This document shows positions 1-5,159 of a stretch of 5,456 nucleotides of DNA, piece by piece. Origin of the DNA: Brevundimonas sp. (lineage in GTDB: Bacteria > Pseudomonadota > Alphaproteobacteria > Caulobacterales > Caulobacteraceae); assembly GCA_024711185.1 (NCBI GenBank), contig JANJTI010000313.1, positions 1-5,456 on the forward strand, written 5' to 3'. Numbering within the stretch: the stretch's first letter is position 1; each line of letters starts with the position of its first letter. Below the pieces are notes generated by a model. The model did no database searches. It worked only from the letters and a program-made list of their open reading frames with translations, and was not told the origin of the DNA. A program made the position numbers and the translations under genes.

Positions 1-402
1 GCGCTGGAGCGCGCCGCCGGACCCGACGGCATCCCGGGCGCGCACCACTTCTACATCACCTTCCGCACGCGGGCGCCGGGCGTCAGCGTCCCGCCCGACA
101 TTCTCGCCAAATATCCCGAGGAGATGACGGTGGTGCTGCAGCACCAGTACTGGGACCTGAAGGTCGAGCCCAACCGCTTCTCGGTCATGCTCAAGTTCGG
201 CGGCATGCCGAAGGTCCTGGCCATGCCCTACGCGGCGGTGACGCGCTTCTACGACCCATCGGTTCAGTTCCTGCTGCAGTTCGAGAGCCCCGTCGAACTC
301 GAGGTCGCGGAGGAAGACCCGGCGCCCGAGCCGGACAGCCCGCCGCCCGCCGGCGACGACGGCCCCAAGGTGGTGTCCCTGGATCAGTTCCGGAAGAAAT
401 GA
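1..402 (+). CDS. sspB: ClpXP adaptor protein SspB (alpha-type), 5'-truncated
   Basis: The reading frame is open from the first base, so the start lies outside the window; 133 residues are visible. SspB is a cytosolic homodimeric adaptor that binds ssrA-tagged and some other substrates and tethers them to ClpX for degradation by ClpXP. The visible part has the family core: HHFYITF (fragment residues 15-21), the PEEMTVVLQHQYWDL block (about 40-52), FGGMPK, and FDPSVQF-type strand residues (here YDPSVQF) followed by LQFE. After this comes an acidic, proline-rich linker (about residues 101-120) and a short conserved tail, KVVSLDQFRKK. The tail corresponds to the ClpX-binding (XB) peptide at the C-terminus of SspB proteins. 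Roughly 25-35 N-terminal residues are probably missing, judging from alpha-type family length. The ATG at 124 lies inside the fold and is not the start. The next gene begins 61 bases downstream on the same strand. Confidence 0.93.
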   Translation, partial: ALERAAGPDGIPGAHHFYITFRTRAPGVSVPPDILAKYPEEMTVVLQHQYWDLKVEPNRFSVMLKFGGMPKVLAMPYAAVTRFYDPSVQFLLQFESPVELEVAEEDPAPEPDSPPPAGDDGPKVVSLDQFRKK

Positions 403-406
403 CCCC

Positions 407-434
407 TTCCCCCGAGGGCCCCGCCGGCTAACAT
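407..434 (+). promoter_or_regulatory. weak candidate sigma-73-type promoter for the C13 peptidase gene
   Basis: TTCCCCC (407-413) and GCTAACAT (427-434) are separated by 13 bases. This is the same spacing as the stronger promoter before fumC and lies within the Caulobacter housekeeping layout (TTGACGS, 10-14 bases, GCTANAWC). The -10-like half keeps GCTA but loses two other consensus bases, and the -35-like half is poor. The start codon is 30 bases downstream. The peptidase gene could equally be read through from sspB. Confidence 0.3.
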
Positions 435-463
435 CGGCCCGGAAGCTGAACGGGGGTCGGGGC

Positions 464-1201
464 ATGGTCCGTTTCCTCATCCTGTGGCTGGTCGCCTGGC
501 TGGGCGGGGCGCCCGCGCTCGCTGCCGAGCCGCCGAACGGCCGCTTCGCCGGCTGGGCCGCGGCGATCATTCAGGCCGACTGGCGCGACAGCCGGGGCCG
601 TCCCATAGACGCCTTCGACAACGCCCGTCGGGACCTCGCGGCCGCCTTCCTTGAGGCCGGCTTCCCGCGCGAACATCTCGTCGACGTCTCCCTGCGGACG
701 GCCCCCCCGGAGGAGGCCCTGCGGGGCGTGGCGACGGCGATGGCGCGGGGCGACCGGGGCTGCCTGCTGTACTTCACCTCCCACGGCGCGCCGGATCACA
801 TGGTCTTCGGCGAGGCCGAGATGACCTCGGACGTCATGGCCAACCTGGTGCGCCGGAGCTGCGGCGCCCGTCCGACCGTGGTGATCGTCTCGGCCTGCTA
901 CTCCGGCCAGTTCGTGGACGCCCTGGAAGCGCCCAACCGCATGGTGCTCACCGCCGCCCGCCACGACCGGACCTCCTTCGGCTGCGGCGCCGACGAGCGG
1001 TATCCATGGTTCGACGGCTGCGTTCTGGAGACGCTGCCGGGCGCCGCCGACTTCCTCGCCCTCGCCGCCGGCGCCCGCGCCTGCGTGGCGCGCAAGGAGG
1101 CCGAGGCCGGGGTGATGTCGCCGTCGGAGCCGCAGCTCTTCGTCGGCTCCGAAATGCAGTTGCGGCTGCCGACCCTGCGCTTCGGGAGGCCGACGCCGTG
1201 A
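464..1201 (+). CDS. exported C13-family (legumain/caspase-like) cysteine peptidase
   Basis: This 245-residue protein looks like a secreted clan CD cysteine peptidase of family C13. Residues 1-20 form a typical Sec signal peptide: Arg3, a hydrophobic stretch FLILWLVAWL, then APALA with likely cleavage before Ala21. There is no lipobox cysteine. The catalytic pair is visible as YFTSHG with His107 and SACYSG with Cys145, each after a hydrophobic strand (CLLYF and TVVIV), as expected for the caspase-type fold. The His-Cys spacing of 38 residues is close to legumain. Several further cysteines (101, 862-base region, 171, 184 and 205 areas) could form disulfides in the periplasm. Members of this family cleave after Asn or Asp in eukaryotes; the bacterial substrates are unknown to me. 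The ATG is chosen because it gives the complete signal peptide, though only a G-rich stretch (about 451-460) serves as ribosome site. The stop overlaps the next start (GTGA). Confidence 0.85.
   Translation: MVRFLILWLVAWLGGAPALAAEPPNGRFAGWAAAIIQADWRDSRGRPIDAFDNARRDLAAAFLEAGFPREHLVDVSLRTAPPEEALRGVATAMARGDRGCLLYFTSHGAPDHMVFGEAEMTSDVMANLVRRSCGARPTVVIVSACYSGQFVDALEAPNRMVLTAARHDRTSFGCGADERYPWFDGCVLETLPGAADFLALAAGARACVARKEAEAGVMSPSEPQLFVGSEMQLRLPTLRFGRPTP
1184..1189 (+). promoter_or_regulatory. ribosome binding site fixing the GTG start of the GFA gene
   Basis: GGGAGG lies 8 bases before the GTG at 1198, inside the end of the peptidase gene. This supports GTG 1198 over the upstream in-frame ATG at 1006, which lies deep in the peptidase coding region. 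It also suggests reinitiation by ribosomes finishing the peptidase gene. Confidence 0.8.
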
Positions 1202-1629
1202 CCCTGGCGGTCGACGCCGAAGGCTGGGCGACCGCCGCCTGCCACTGCCAGGCCGTGCGCTTCCGTGTGCGGCTCGCCGAGGGCCTCGGAACCGCCCGCC
1301 GCTGCGACTGCTCGCTGTGCCGGATGCGCGGTGCCGTGGCGGTGAGCGCGGCGATGGGAGACATCGAGATCGTCGCAGGCGGGGACGAGCTGACCGAATA
1401 TCGCTTCAACACCGGCGTCGCCCGGCACTTCTTCTGCTCCCGCTGCGGGATCTACACGCATCACCGGAGGCGCTCGAATCCGGACCAGTACGGCGTCAAC
1501 GTCGCCTGCCTCGAAGGCGTCAGCCCGTTCGACTTCGCCGAAGTTCCGGTCAACGACGGCCGCCATCACCCCAGCGACGGCGGCGGCGGGGCGATCGGGG
1601 TGCTGAGGTTCGAACGGGCGCGCGGCTAG
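1198..1629 (+). CDS. GFA-family zinc-binding protein
   Basis: This 143-residue protein belongs to the GFA (glutathione-dependent formaldehyde-activating enzyme, CENP-V/GFA) domain family. The zinc ligands are all visible: CHC (Cys15, Cys17), CDCSLC (Cys36, Cys38, Cys41) and CSRCG (Cys80, Cys83). The ACHCQAVRF block at the N-terminus and the YRFNTGVARHFFCSRCGIY block are typical. The family was named for an enzyme catalysing addition of formaldehyde to glutathione, but that role is disputed, and most members have no proven substrate, so I give no specific reaction. The protein is soluble with no signal peptide, unlike the exported peptidase before it. The start is GTG, overlapping the peptidase stop by four bases, which indicates translational coupling. 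The TAG stop shares CTAG with the opposing rusA stop. Confidence 0.9.
   Translation: MTLAVDAEGWATAACHCQAVRFRVRLAEGLGTARRCDCSLCRMRGAVAVSAAMGDIEIVAGGDELTEYRFNTGVARHFFCSRCGIYTHHRRRSNPDQYGVNVACLEGVSPFDFAEVPVNDGRHHPSDGGGGAIGVLRFERARG
1626..1629. other. shared CTAG: interlocked stop codons of GFA gene and rusA
   Basis: The palindrome CTAG supplies TAG on the plus strand (1627-1629) and TAG on the minus strand (1628-1626). The two convergent genes therefore overlap by four bases and leave no room for a terminator between them. Confidence 0.95.
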
Positions 1630-1979
1630 CGACGCGGGAAGCAGCGCAGGGTGATCCGCTTGCGTTCCCCCTCCCCCCGCTCGACCAGCAGGCGCGCCAC
1701 CTGGGCGTCGTCGTGGAACAGGTACCCCTTGATCGCGTCGAGCAGCGCCTTGGCGAGGTTGTCGAGGTCGATGTGCGGCGGCTCGCCGACGTGCTCCATG
1801 ACGATCTCGACGGTGAAGTCGCCCCACGACGGCCGTGAGCTCCACTCCTTGCGCATGAACTCGTAGACCAGCGGCTTGTAGTATTTGGCCTGGGTGGTCA
1901 GCCCGTCGATGGTGATCTCGACCGCGCCGCCGCGCTCGCGGGCGCGCACCTTGCCTGCACCGATCCAGCCGGGGGTCAT
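1626..1979 (-). CDS. rusA: RusA-type Holliday junction resolvase
   Basis: This 117-residue protein (E. coli RusA has 120) matches the RusA family, small dimeric Mg-dependent endonucleases that cut four-way DNA junctions. The diagnostic block is [17 protein letters not shown] followed by LFHDDAQV. It supplies Asp71, Asp73 and Asp91 as metal ligands and Lys77, which line up with Asp70, Asp72, Asp91 and Lys76 of E. coli RusA, so the enzyme looks intact. Family knowledge: RusA genes are commonly of prophage origin, while RuvC is the usual cellular resolvase. Here no phage gene is visible within the window and base composition looks like the neighbours. The ATG at 1979 is preceded by GGAG (1989-1986) at 6 bases. 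The gene is divergent from fumC across 86 bases and convergent with the GFA gene. I see no clear promoter of its own in the divergent gap. Confidence 0.88.
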   Translation of the reverse strand: MTPGWIGAGKVRARERGGAVEITIDGLTTQAKYYKPLVYEFMRKEWSSRPSWGDFTVEIVMEHVGEPPHIDLDNLAKALLDAIKGYLFHDDAQVARLLVERGEGERKRITLRCFPRR

Positions 1980-1998
1980 GCGTCGCTCCGCCGCGAGC

Positions 1999-2026
1999 TT
2001 GCCCGCCCGCGCCCCCGTGCTACACC
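1999..2026 (+). promoter_or_regulatory. sigma-73-type housekeeping promoter of fumC
   Basis: TTGCCCG (1999-2005), a 13-base spacer and GCTACACC (2019-2026) fit the published Caulobacter housekeeping consensus TTGACGS, 10-14 bases, GCTANAWC. The -10 half matches at all but one defined position, and the -35 half keeps TTG, C and S. It lies in the divergent gap between rusA and fumC and would give a leader of roughly 30 bases. The rest of the gap (1980-2065) shows only the rusA ribosome site. Confidence 0.65.
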
Positions 2027-2065
2027 GCCGGCCATCCTCCCGCCACGCCTGAAGAGCCTGCCGAC

Positions 2066-3457
2066 ATGAGCACCGTTCGCACCGAAACCGACACCTTCGG
2101 CCCGATCGAGGTCGCCGCCGACCGCTACTGGGGGGCGCAGGCGCAGCGCTCGCTGGGCAATTTCCGCATCGGCTGGGAGAAGCAGCCGCTGCCGATCGTG
2201 CGGGCGCTCGGGATCGTCAAGCGGGCCGCGGCCGAGACGAATATGGCTCTGGGCAGGCTGGACCCGAAGCTGGGCGAGACCATCGTCGCCGCCGCCCAGG
2301 AGGTGATCGACGGCAAGCTCAACGACCACTTCCCGCTGGTGGTCTGGCAGACCGGCTCGGGCACCCAGTCGAACATGAACGCCAACGAGGTGATCTCGAA
2401 CCGGGCCATCGAGATGCTGGGCGGCGTGATGGGCTCCAAGAAGCCGGTCCATCCCAACGACCACGTCAACATGAGCCAGTCGTCGAACGACACCTTCCCG
2501 ACGGCCATGCACGTGGCCTGCGCCGAGCAGACAGCCAACGACCTCATCCCGGCCCTGAAGCATCTGCACGCGGCGCTGGACGCCAAGGCCAAGGCCTGGG
2601 ACCACATCATCAAGATCGGCCGCACCCACACCCAGGACGCCACCCCCCTGACCCTCGGCCAGGAGTTCTCGGGCTATGCGCAGCAGGTCGCCAACGGCAT
2701 CGAGCGTATCGAGCAGACCCTGCCGAAGCTGATGGAGCTGGCCCAGGGCGGCACCGCGGTCGGCACCGGGCTGAACGCCCCGGTCGGCTTCGCCGAACAG
2801 GTGGCCGAGCGGATCGCGGCGATCACCGGCCTCCCCTTCACCACAGCGCCGAACAAGTTCGAGGCCCTGGCCGCGCACGACGCCATGGTGTTCAGCCACG
2901 GGGCCATCAACACCGTCGCCGCCTCGCTGTTCAAGATCGCCAACGACATCCGCTTCCTCGGCTCGGGCCCTCGCGCCGGCCTCGGCGAGCTGGCCCTGCC
3001 GGAAAACGAGCCGGGCAGCTCGATCATGCCGGGCAAGGTCAATCCGACCCAGTCCGAGGCCCTGACTCAGGTATGCGTGCAGGTGTTCGGCAACCATGCG
3101 GCCCTGACCTTCGCCGGCTCGCAGGGGCATTTCGAGCTGAACGTGTTCAACCCGGTGATGGCCTACAACTTCCTGCAGTCGGTGCGCCTGCTGGCGGACG
3201 CGGCGATCAGCTTCACCGATAACTGCGTGGTCGGCATCGAGCCGCGCGAGGACAACATCAAGCGGGGACTTGAGAACAGCCTGATGCTGGTCACCGCCCT
3301 GAACGGCAAGCTGGGCTACGACGCCTGCGCCAAGATCGCGAAGACCGCCCACAAGAACGGAACCACGCTGCGCGAGGAAGCCGTCGGCGGCGGCTATCTG
3401 ACCAACGAGGAGTTCGACGAATGGGTGCGGCCGGAGAAGATGATCTCGCCGCAGTAG
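2066..3457 (+). CDS. fumC: class II fumarate hydratase (fumarase C)
   Basis: This cytosolic TCA-cycle enzyme interconverts fumarate and (S)-malate. Class II fumarases are iron-free homotetramers of the aspartase/fumarase superfamily. The protein has 463 residues (467 in E. coli FumC) and is complete. Functional residues fall at the same numbers as in E. coli FumC: TGSGTQSN with Ser98 and Thr100, SSND with Ser139-Asn141, GRTHTQDA with His188 (catalytic-site histidine), and the family signature [11 protein letters not shown] at 317-327 containing the mobile-loop Ser318, Lys324 and Asn326. The C-terminal segment ([24 protein letters not shown]) is also typical. The ATG at 2066 gives the usual fumarase N-terminus ([11 protein letters not shown]) and has a modest GAAGAG element 9 bases upstream. 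A housekeeping-type promoter lies just upstream and a hairpin just downstream, so the gene is probably transcribed alone. Confidence 0.98.
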   Translation: MSTVRTETDTFGPIEVAADRYWGAQAQRSLGNFRIGWEKQPLPIVRALGIVKRAAAETNMALGRLDPKLGETIVAAAQEVIDGKLNDHFPLVVWQTGSGTQSNMNANEVISNRAIEMLGGVMGSKKPVHPNDHVNMSQSSNDTFPTAMHVACAEQTANDLIPALKHLHAALDAKAKAWDHIIKIGRTHTQDATPLTLGQEFSGYAQQVANGIERIEQTLPKLMELAQGGTAVGTGLNAPVGFAEQVAERIAAITGLPFTTAPNKFEALAAHDAMVFSHGAINTVAASLFKIANDIRFLGSGPRAGLGELALPENEPGSSIMPGKVNPTQSEALTQVCVQVFGNHAALTFAGSQGHFELNVFNPVMAYNFLQSVRLLADAAISFTDNCVVGIEPREDNIKRGLENSLMLVTALNGKLGYDACAKIAKTAHKNGTTLREEAVGGGYLTNEEFDEWVRPEKMISPQ

Positions 3458-3460
3458 GCC

Positions 3461-3480
3461 CCGCCGCCGGATGGCGGCGG
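3461..3480. terminator. perfect GC hairpin between convergent fumC and DUF2171 gene
   Basis: CCGCCGCC (3461-3468) pairs perfectly with GGCGGCGG (3473-3480) around a four-base GGAT loop. It occupies most of the 28-base gap between the fumC stop and the DUF2171 stop. There is no T-run on either side, so it is not a canonical intrinsic terminator. Its position between two converging 3' ends suggests a bidirectional terminator or an mRNA 3'-end stabiliser. Confidence 0.6.
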
Positions 3481-3485
3481 CTCCC

Positions 3486-3719
3486 TCAGTCCTTCTCGCG
3501 CCAGCGCGCCCTCGCCTCGTCGCGCGTCAGGTTCAGGTGCACGTGCTCGTCGACGTGGTCGACCCAGCCGACGGGGATAACGTGGTGCTTGAGGCCGGCG
3601 GCGAGGTCCAGCCTGGCCAGCTCGATCTGGTCGCCATGGACATGATCGACGCGGCCGACGTGCTCGCCGTCGGAGCCGACGACTTCGAGGTGTTCGCGAA
3701 TGACGGACGGGTCTACCAT
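3486..3719 (-). CDS. DUF2171 family small protein, histidine-rich
   Basis: This 77-residue soluble protein resembles DUF2171 proteins, which look like a PRC-barrel-type small beta fold and have no established function known to me. The family-like start is MVDPSVIREHLEVVGSDGEHVGRVDHVHGD (residues 1-30), followed by IELARLDLA and KHHVIPVGWVDHVDEHVHLNL. Nine of 77 residues are histidine (10, 20, 26, 28, 45, 46, 55, 59, 61), several in H-V-x-H or HH arrangements, which could bind metal; that is inference. A longer open frame extends upstream to 4058, but the ATG at 3719 matches the family N-terminus and has GGAG 8 bases before it (3731-3728). The gene converges on fumC and diverges from the DUF4169 gene. 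Confidence 0.85.
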   Translation of the reverse strand: MVDPSVIREHLEVVGSDGEHVGRVDHVHGDQIELARLDLAAGLKHHVIPVGWVDHVDEHVHLNLTRDEARARWREKD

Positions 3720-3771
3720 GGGAGGCGCTCCGGACGACGGGGACGGCGGGGAAACCATCCGACCCGGAGCC

Positions 3772-3793
3772 GGTTGCATCGCGGAGGTTGCAT
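3772..3793 (+). repeat. short direct repeat GGTTGCAT upstream of DUF4169 gene
   Basis: GGTTGCAT occurs at 3772-3779 and again at 3786-3793, with start points 14 bases apart. The second copy runs into the start codon of the DUF4169 gene. It lies in the 72-base divergent gap 3720-3791, where I recognise no clear promoter. It may be chance. Confidence 0.4.
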
Positions 3794-3968
3794 GGGCGAA
3801 GTCGTCAATCTGAACCGGGCGCGGAAAGATCGGGCCAGGGCCGCCGCCAAAGCGACCGCGGCCGCCAATCGCGCGACCCACGGCCGTCCCAGGGCGGAGC
3901 GGATCCGGGCCGAAGCGGAGCGCGAGCGTGCAGACCGCCTGCTCGACGGAGCGAAGCGGGAGGACTGA
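3792..3968 (+). CDS. DUF4169 family small basic protein
   Basis: This 58-residue protein has the DUF4169 pattern: an N-terminal GEVVNLNRARKDRAR motif, an alanine-rich middle with ANR (residues 25-27), then GRPRAER (31-37) and a charged helical tail. It is predicted to be one or two charged helices, soluble and with no signal or membrane segment. The function is unknown; such proteins are common in Alphaproteobacteria. The ATG at 3792 is chosen over an in-frame ATG at 3471 because it begins exactly at the conserved motif and is preceded by GGAGG (3783-3787), although the 4-base spacing is short. The next gene starts one base after its stop, so the two are surely co-transcribed. From memory, DUF4169 genes often sit near fumC and sspB in related genomes, as seen here. 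Confidence 0.85.
   Translation: MGEVVNLNRARKDRARAAAKATAAANRATHGRPRAERIRAEAERERADRLLDGAKRED
3958..3964 (+). promoter_or_regulatory. strong ribosome binding site for the 52-residue protein gene
   Basis: GGGAGGA sits 5 bases before the ATG at 3970, inside the end of the DUF4169 gene. It decides for ATG 3970 against the in-frame ATG at 3928, which has no comparable site. Confidence 0.8.
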
Positions 3969-3969
3969 G

Positions 3970-4128
3970 ATGGGCGATCGGGAGGAGAAGCGCCGCCTGC
4001 AGCGCGGCCTCATACCCATGCTGGTCGCCATCCGGGTGCAGGAGACGCGCAAGCGCAAGGAGGCGGAAGCGATTGCGAAGGCCGAGGGCCGGCCTCCGCC
4101 GAAGCCGAGAAAGAAGGGCTGGTTCTAG
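3970..4128 (+). CDS. small basic hypothetical protein (52 residues)
   Basis: I do not recognise this protein. It is strongly basic (16 Lys/Arg against 7 Asp/Glu), with a charged N-terminus, a short hydrophobic patch GLIPMLVAI (residues 13-21) too short for a normal membrane helix, a charged helical stretch (about 22-39), and a basic proline-rich end GRPPPKPRKKGWF. The ending could suit nucleic-acid or protein-surface binding, but nothing proves it. It is credible as a gene because of its near-consensus ribosome site, the one-base gap after the DUF4169 stop, and a stop exactly interlocked with the opposing transporter gene. It is probably co-translated with DUF4169. It does not resemble the ribbon-helix-helix protein that I recall beside DUF4169 in related genomes. 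Confidence 0.75.
   Translation: MGDREEKRRLQRGLIPMLVAIRVQETRKRKEAEAIAKAEGRPPPKPRKKGWF
4125..4128. other. shared CTAG: interlocked stop codons of the 52-residue protein gene and transporter
   Basis: CTAG gives TAG on plus (4126-4128) and TAG on minus (4127-4125), a four-base convergent overlap identical in arrangement to the one at 1626-1629. Confidence 0.9.
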
Positions 4129-5069
4129 GCCGCCGATACGCGCGGCGCCCGGATCATCAGCACCTGTCCGGCGAGCACCAGAGCCAGCCCACCGAGCGCC
4201 AGCCAGCCGAACCGCGCGTGCTCGAAGAACACCGAGACCAGCATGGCGATCGGCGGCGTCAGCGCCGAGATGTAGCTGGCGAGGGCGTAGCCGCGGGTGC
4301 GGGCGATTCCGAAGTAGACCACGAAGGCGATCACCGATCCGAACACGGACAGGTAGAGCAGCGAGCCGAGATAGGTCGCCGTCGGCTCCACCGACCATTC
4401 CACGCCGGTCGCGAGACCGTAGAGCGCCAACACCCCCGTCCCGTAGGCCATGGCCCATCCGGTCGAGGGGATCACGGCCGATCCGGCTTCCTGGCCGCGC
4501 CAGGCGAAGTAGTTGCCGAAGGCCGAGGCGACCACGGCGGTGAAGGCGAAGCCGACCCCTGCGGCGCTGGCCTCGGACAAGCCGCCGCCGAGCACTTCCG
4601 AACCGGACAGCACGGCGACGCCCACGACCCCGAGAAGCGCCCCGCTCCAGGCTGCGACCGCCGACCGCTGGCGCGCGGCGACGCGGAACAGGATCAGGTT
4701 GAGGAAGGCCAGGGAAGCGAAGATCACCGCCACCACGGCCGAAGCGATCCGCCCTTCGGCCGCATAGGTGAAGCTGTAGCTGATCGAGAAGGCGAACACC
4801 CCCTGGCCCAGCGCCGCGAGATGCTGCGTCCGCGTCAGCCTCAGCGAACGGCGGGTGACCAGGCAGCCGGCGAAGATCAGGACGGCCGCAAGACCGAAGC
4901 GCCAGACGATGGAGGCGATCGGGTCCACCGCCCCCAGCTGAAGGGTAATGGCGTACCAGGTCGTGCCCCAGATCACGGCGCACAGGCCGACGCCGCCGAT
5001 GGCAAGCAGGGTCCCCCGGGACAGGCCGGGAGCCTTGGGCGGCGCGAGCGAGTCGGACGGCGCGGTCAT
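4125..5069 (-). CDS. DMT superfamily transporter, two EamA domains
   Basis: This 314-residue inner-membrane protein has about ten hydrophobic segments arranged as two EamA repeats of five helices, the normal size and topology of drug/metabolite transporters. Typical signatures are visible: AVIWGTTWYAI in helix 1, IVWRFGLAAVLIF in helix 2, SISYSFTYAA in helix 3, SAVVAVIFASLAFLNLILF in helix 4, and in the second repeat SVFGSVIAFVVYFGIARTRGYALASYISALTPPIAML then LGGLALVLAGQVLM. EamA proteins generally export small metabolites such as amino acids, but the substrate cannot be read from sequence. The ATG at 5069 is preferred; an in-frame TTG at 5078 would add three residues, and neither has a good ribosome site. 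The gene may be read from upstream (coq4-like gene, 90 bases away) or from its own promoter. Confidence 0.93.
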   Translation of the reverse strand: MTAPSDSLAPPKAPGLSRGTLLAIGGVGLCAVIWGTTWYAITLQLGAVDPIASIVWRFGLAAVLIFAGCLVTRRSLRLTRTQHLAALGQGVFAFSISYSFTYAAEGRIASAVVAVIFASLAFLNLILFRVAARQRSAVAAWSGALLGVVGVAVLSGSEVLGGGLSEASAAGVGFAFTAVVASAFGNYFAWRGQEAGSAVIPSTGWAMAYGTGVLALYGLATGVEWSVEPTATYLGSLLYLSVFGSVIAFVVYFGIARTRGYALASYISALTPPIAMLVSVFFEHARFGWLALGGLALVLAGQVLMIRAPRVSAA

Positions 5070-5080
5070 GCCCGCCAAGT

Positions 5081-5093
5081 GGACCGCCGGTCC
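5081..5093. repeat. short palindrome upstream of transporter gene
   Basis: GGACCGCCGGTCC is a perfect inverted repeat with 6-base arms around one central base. It begins 12 bases upstream of the chosen ATG of the transporter gene. It could be an operator or a small hairpin in the leader, but in such GC-rich DNA it may be chance. Confidence 0.4.
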
Positions 5094-5136
5094 CGGCCGC
5101 GCAAGCCGAGGATTGGAGGGCGGCTCACAAGCTCGC

Positions 5137-5142
5137 CTTATA
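5137..5142 (-). promoter_or_regulatory. possible -10 element (TATAAG) before the transporter gene
   Basis: TATAAG on the minus strand stands out in a GC-rich 90-base gap between the coq4-like gene and the transporter. I find no -35 element at an acceptable distance: the nearest TTG, at TTGCGC, is about 22 bases away. It is only a weak candidate. The rest of the gap shows only the palindrome at 5081-5093. Confidence 0.2.
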
Positions 5143-5159
5143 CGTCCGGAATCGGCGGC

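Noticed and set aside
1006..1197. Upstream extension of the GFA gene to an ATG at 1006
   Set aside because: The extension lies entirely inside the peptidase gene and translates to arginine-rich sequence. The GTG at 1198 has a good ribosome site and matches the usual family length.
898..1845. 315-codon minus-strand frame across the peptidase, GFA and rusA genes
   Set aside because: It overlaps three recognisable genes and its translation is an arginine- and alanine-rich shadow.
1976..3352. Long open frame on the minus strand opposite fumC (458 codons)
   Set aside because: It is the antisense shadow of a high-GC gene. Its translation is Gly/Arg/Val/His-rich low-complexity sequence with no family pattern, while the plus strand is an unambiguous fumarase.
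3720..4058. N-terminal extension of the DUF2171 protein to position 4058
   Set aside because: It runs antisense to the DUF4169 and 52-residue protein genes and has no family similarity. The ATG at 3719 has a ribosome site and a family-typical N-terminus.
3788..4543. 251-codon plus-strand frame rich in Arg, Pro and Ser
   Set aside because: Low-complexity shadow crossing two small genes and the antisense of the transporter.
3805..4983. 392-codon minus-strand frame overlapping the transporter
   Set aside because: Arg/Gly/Leu-rich translation is a frame shadow of the EamA transporter, which has clear membrane helices in its own frame.
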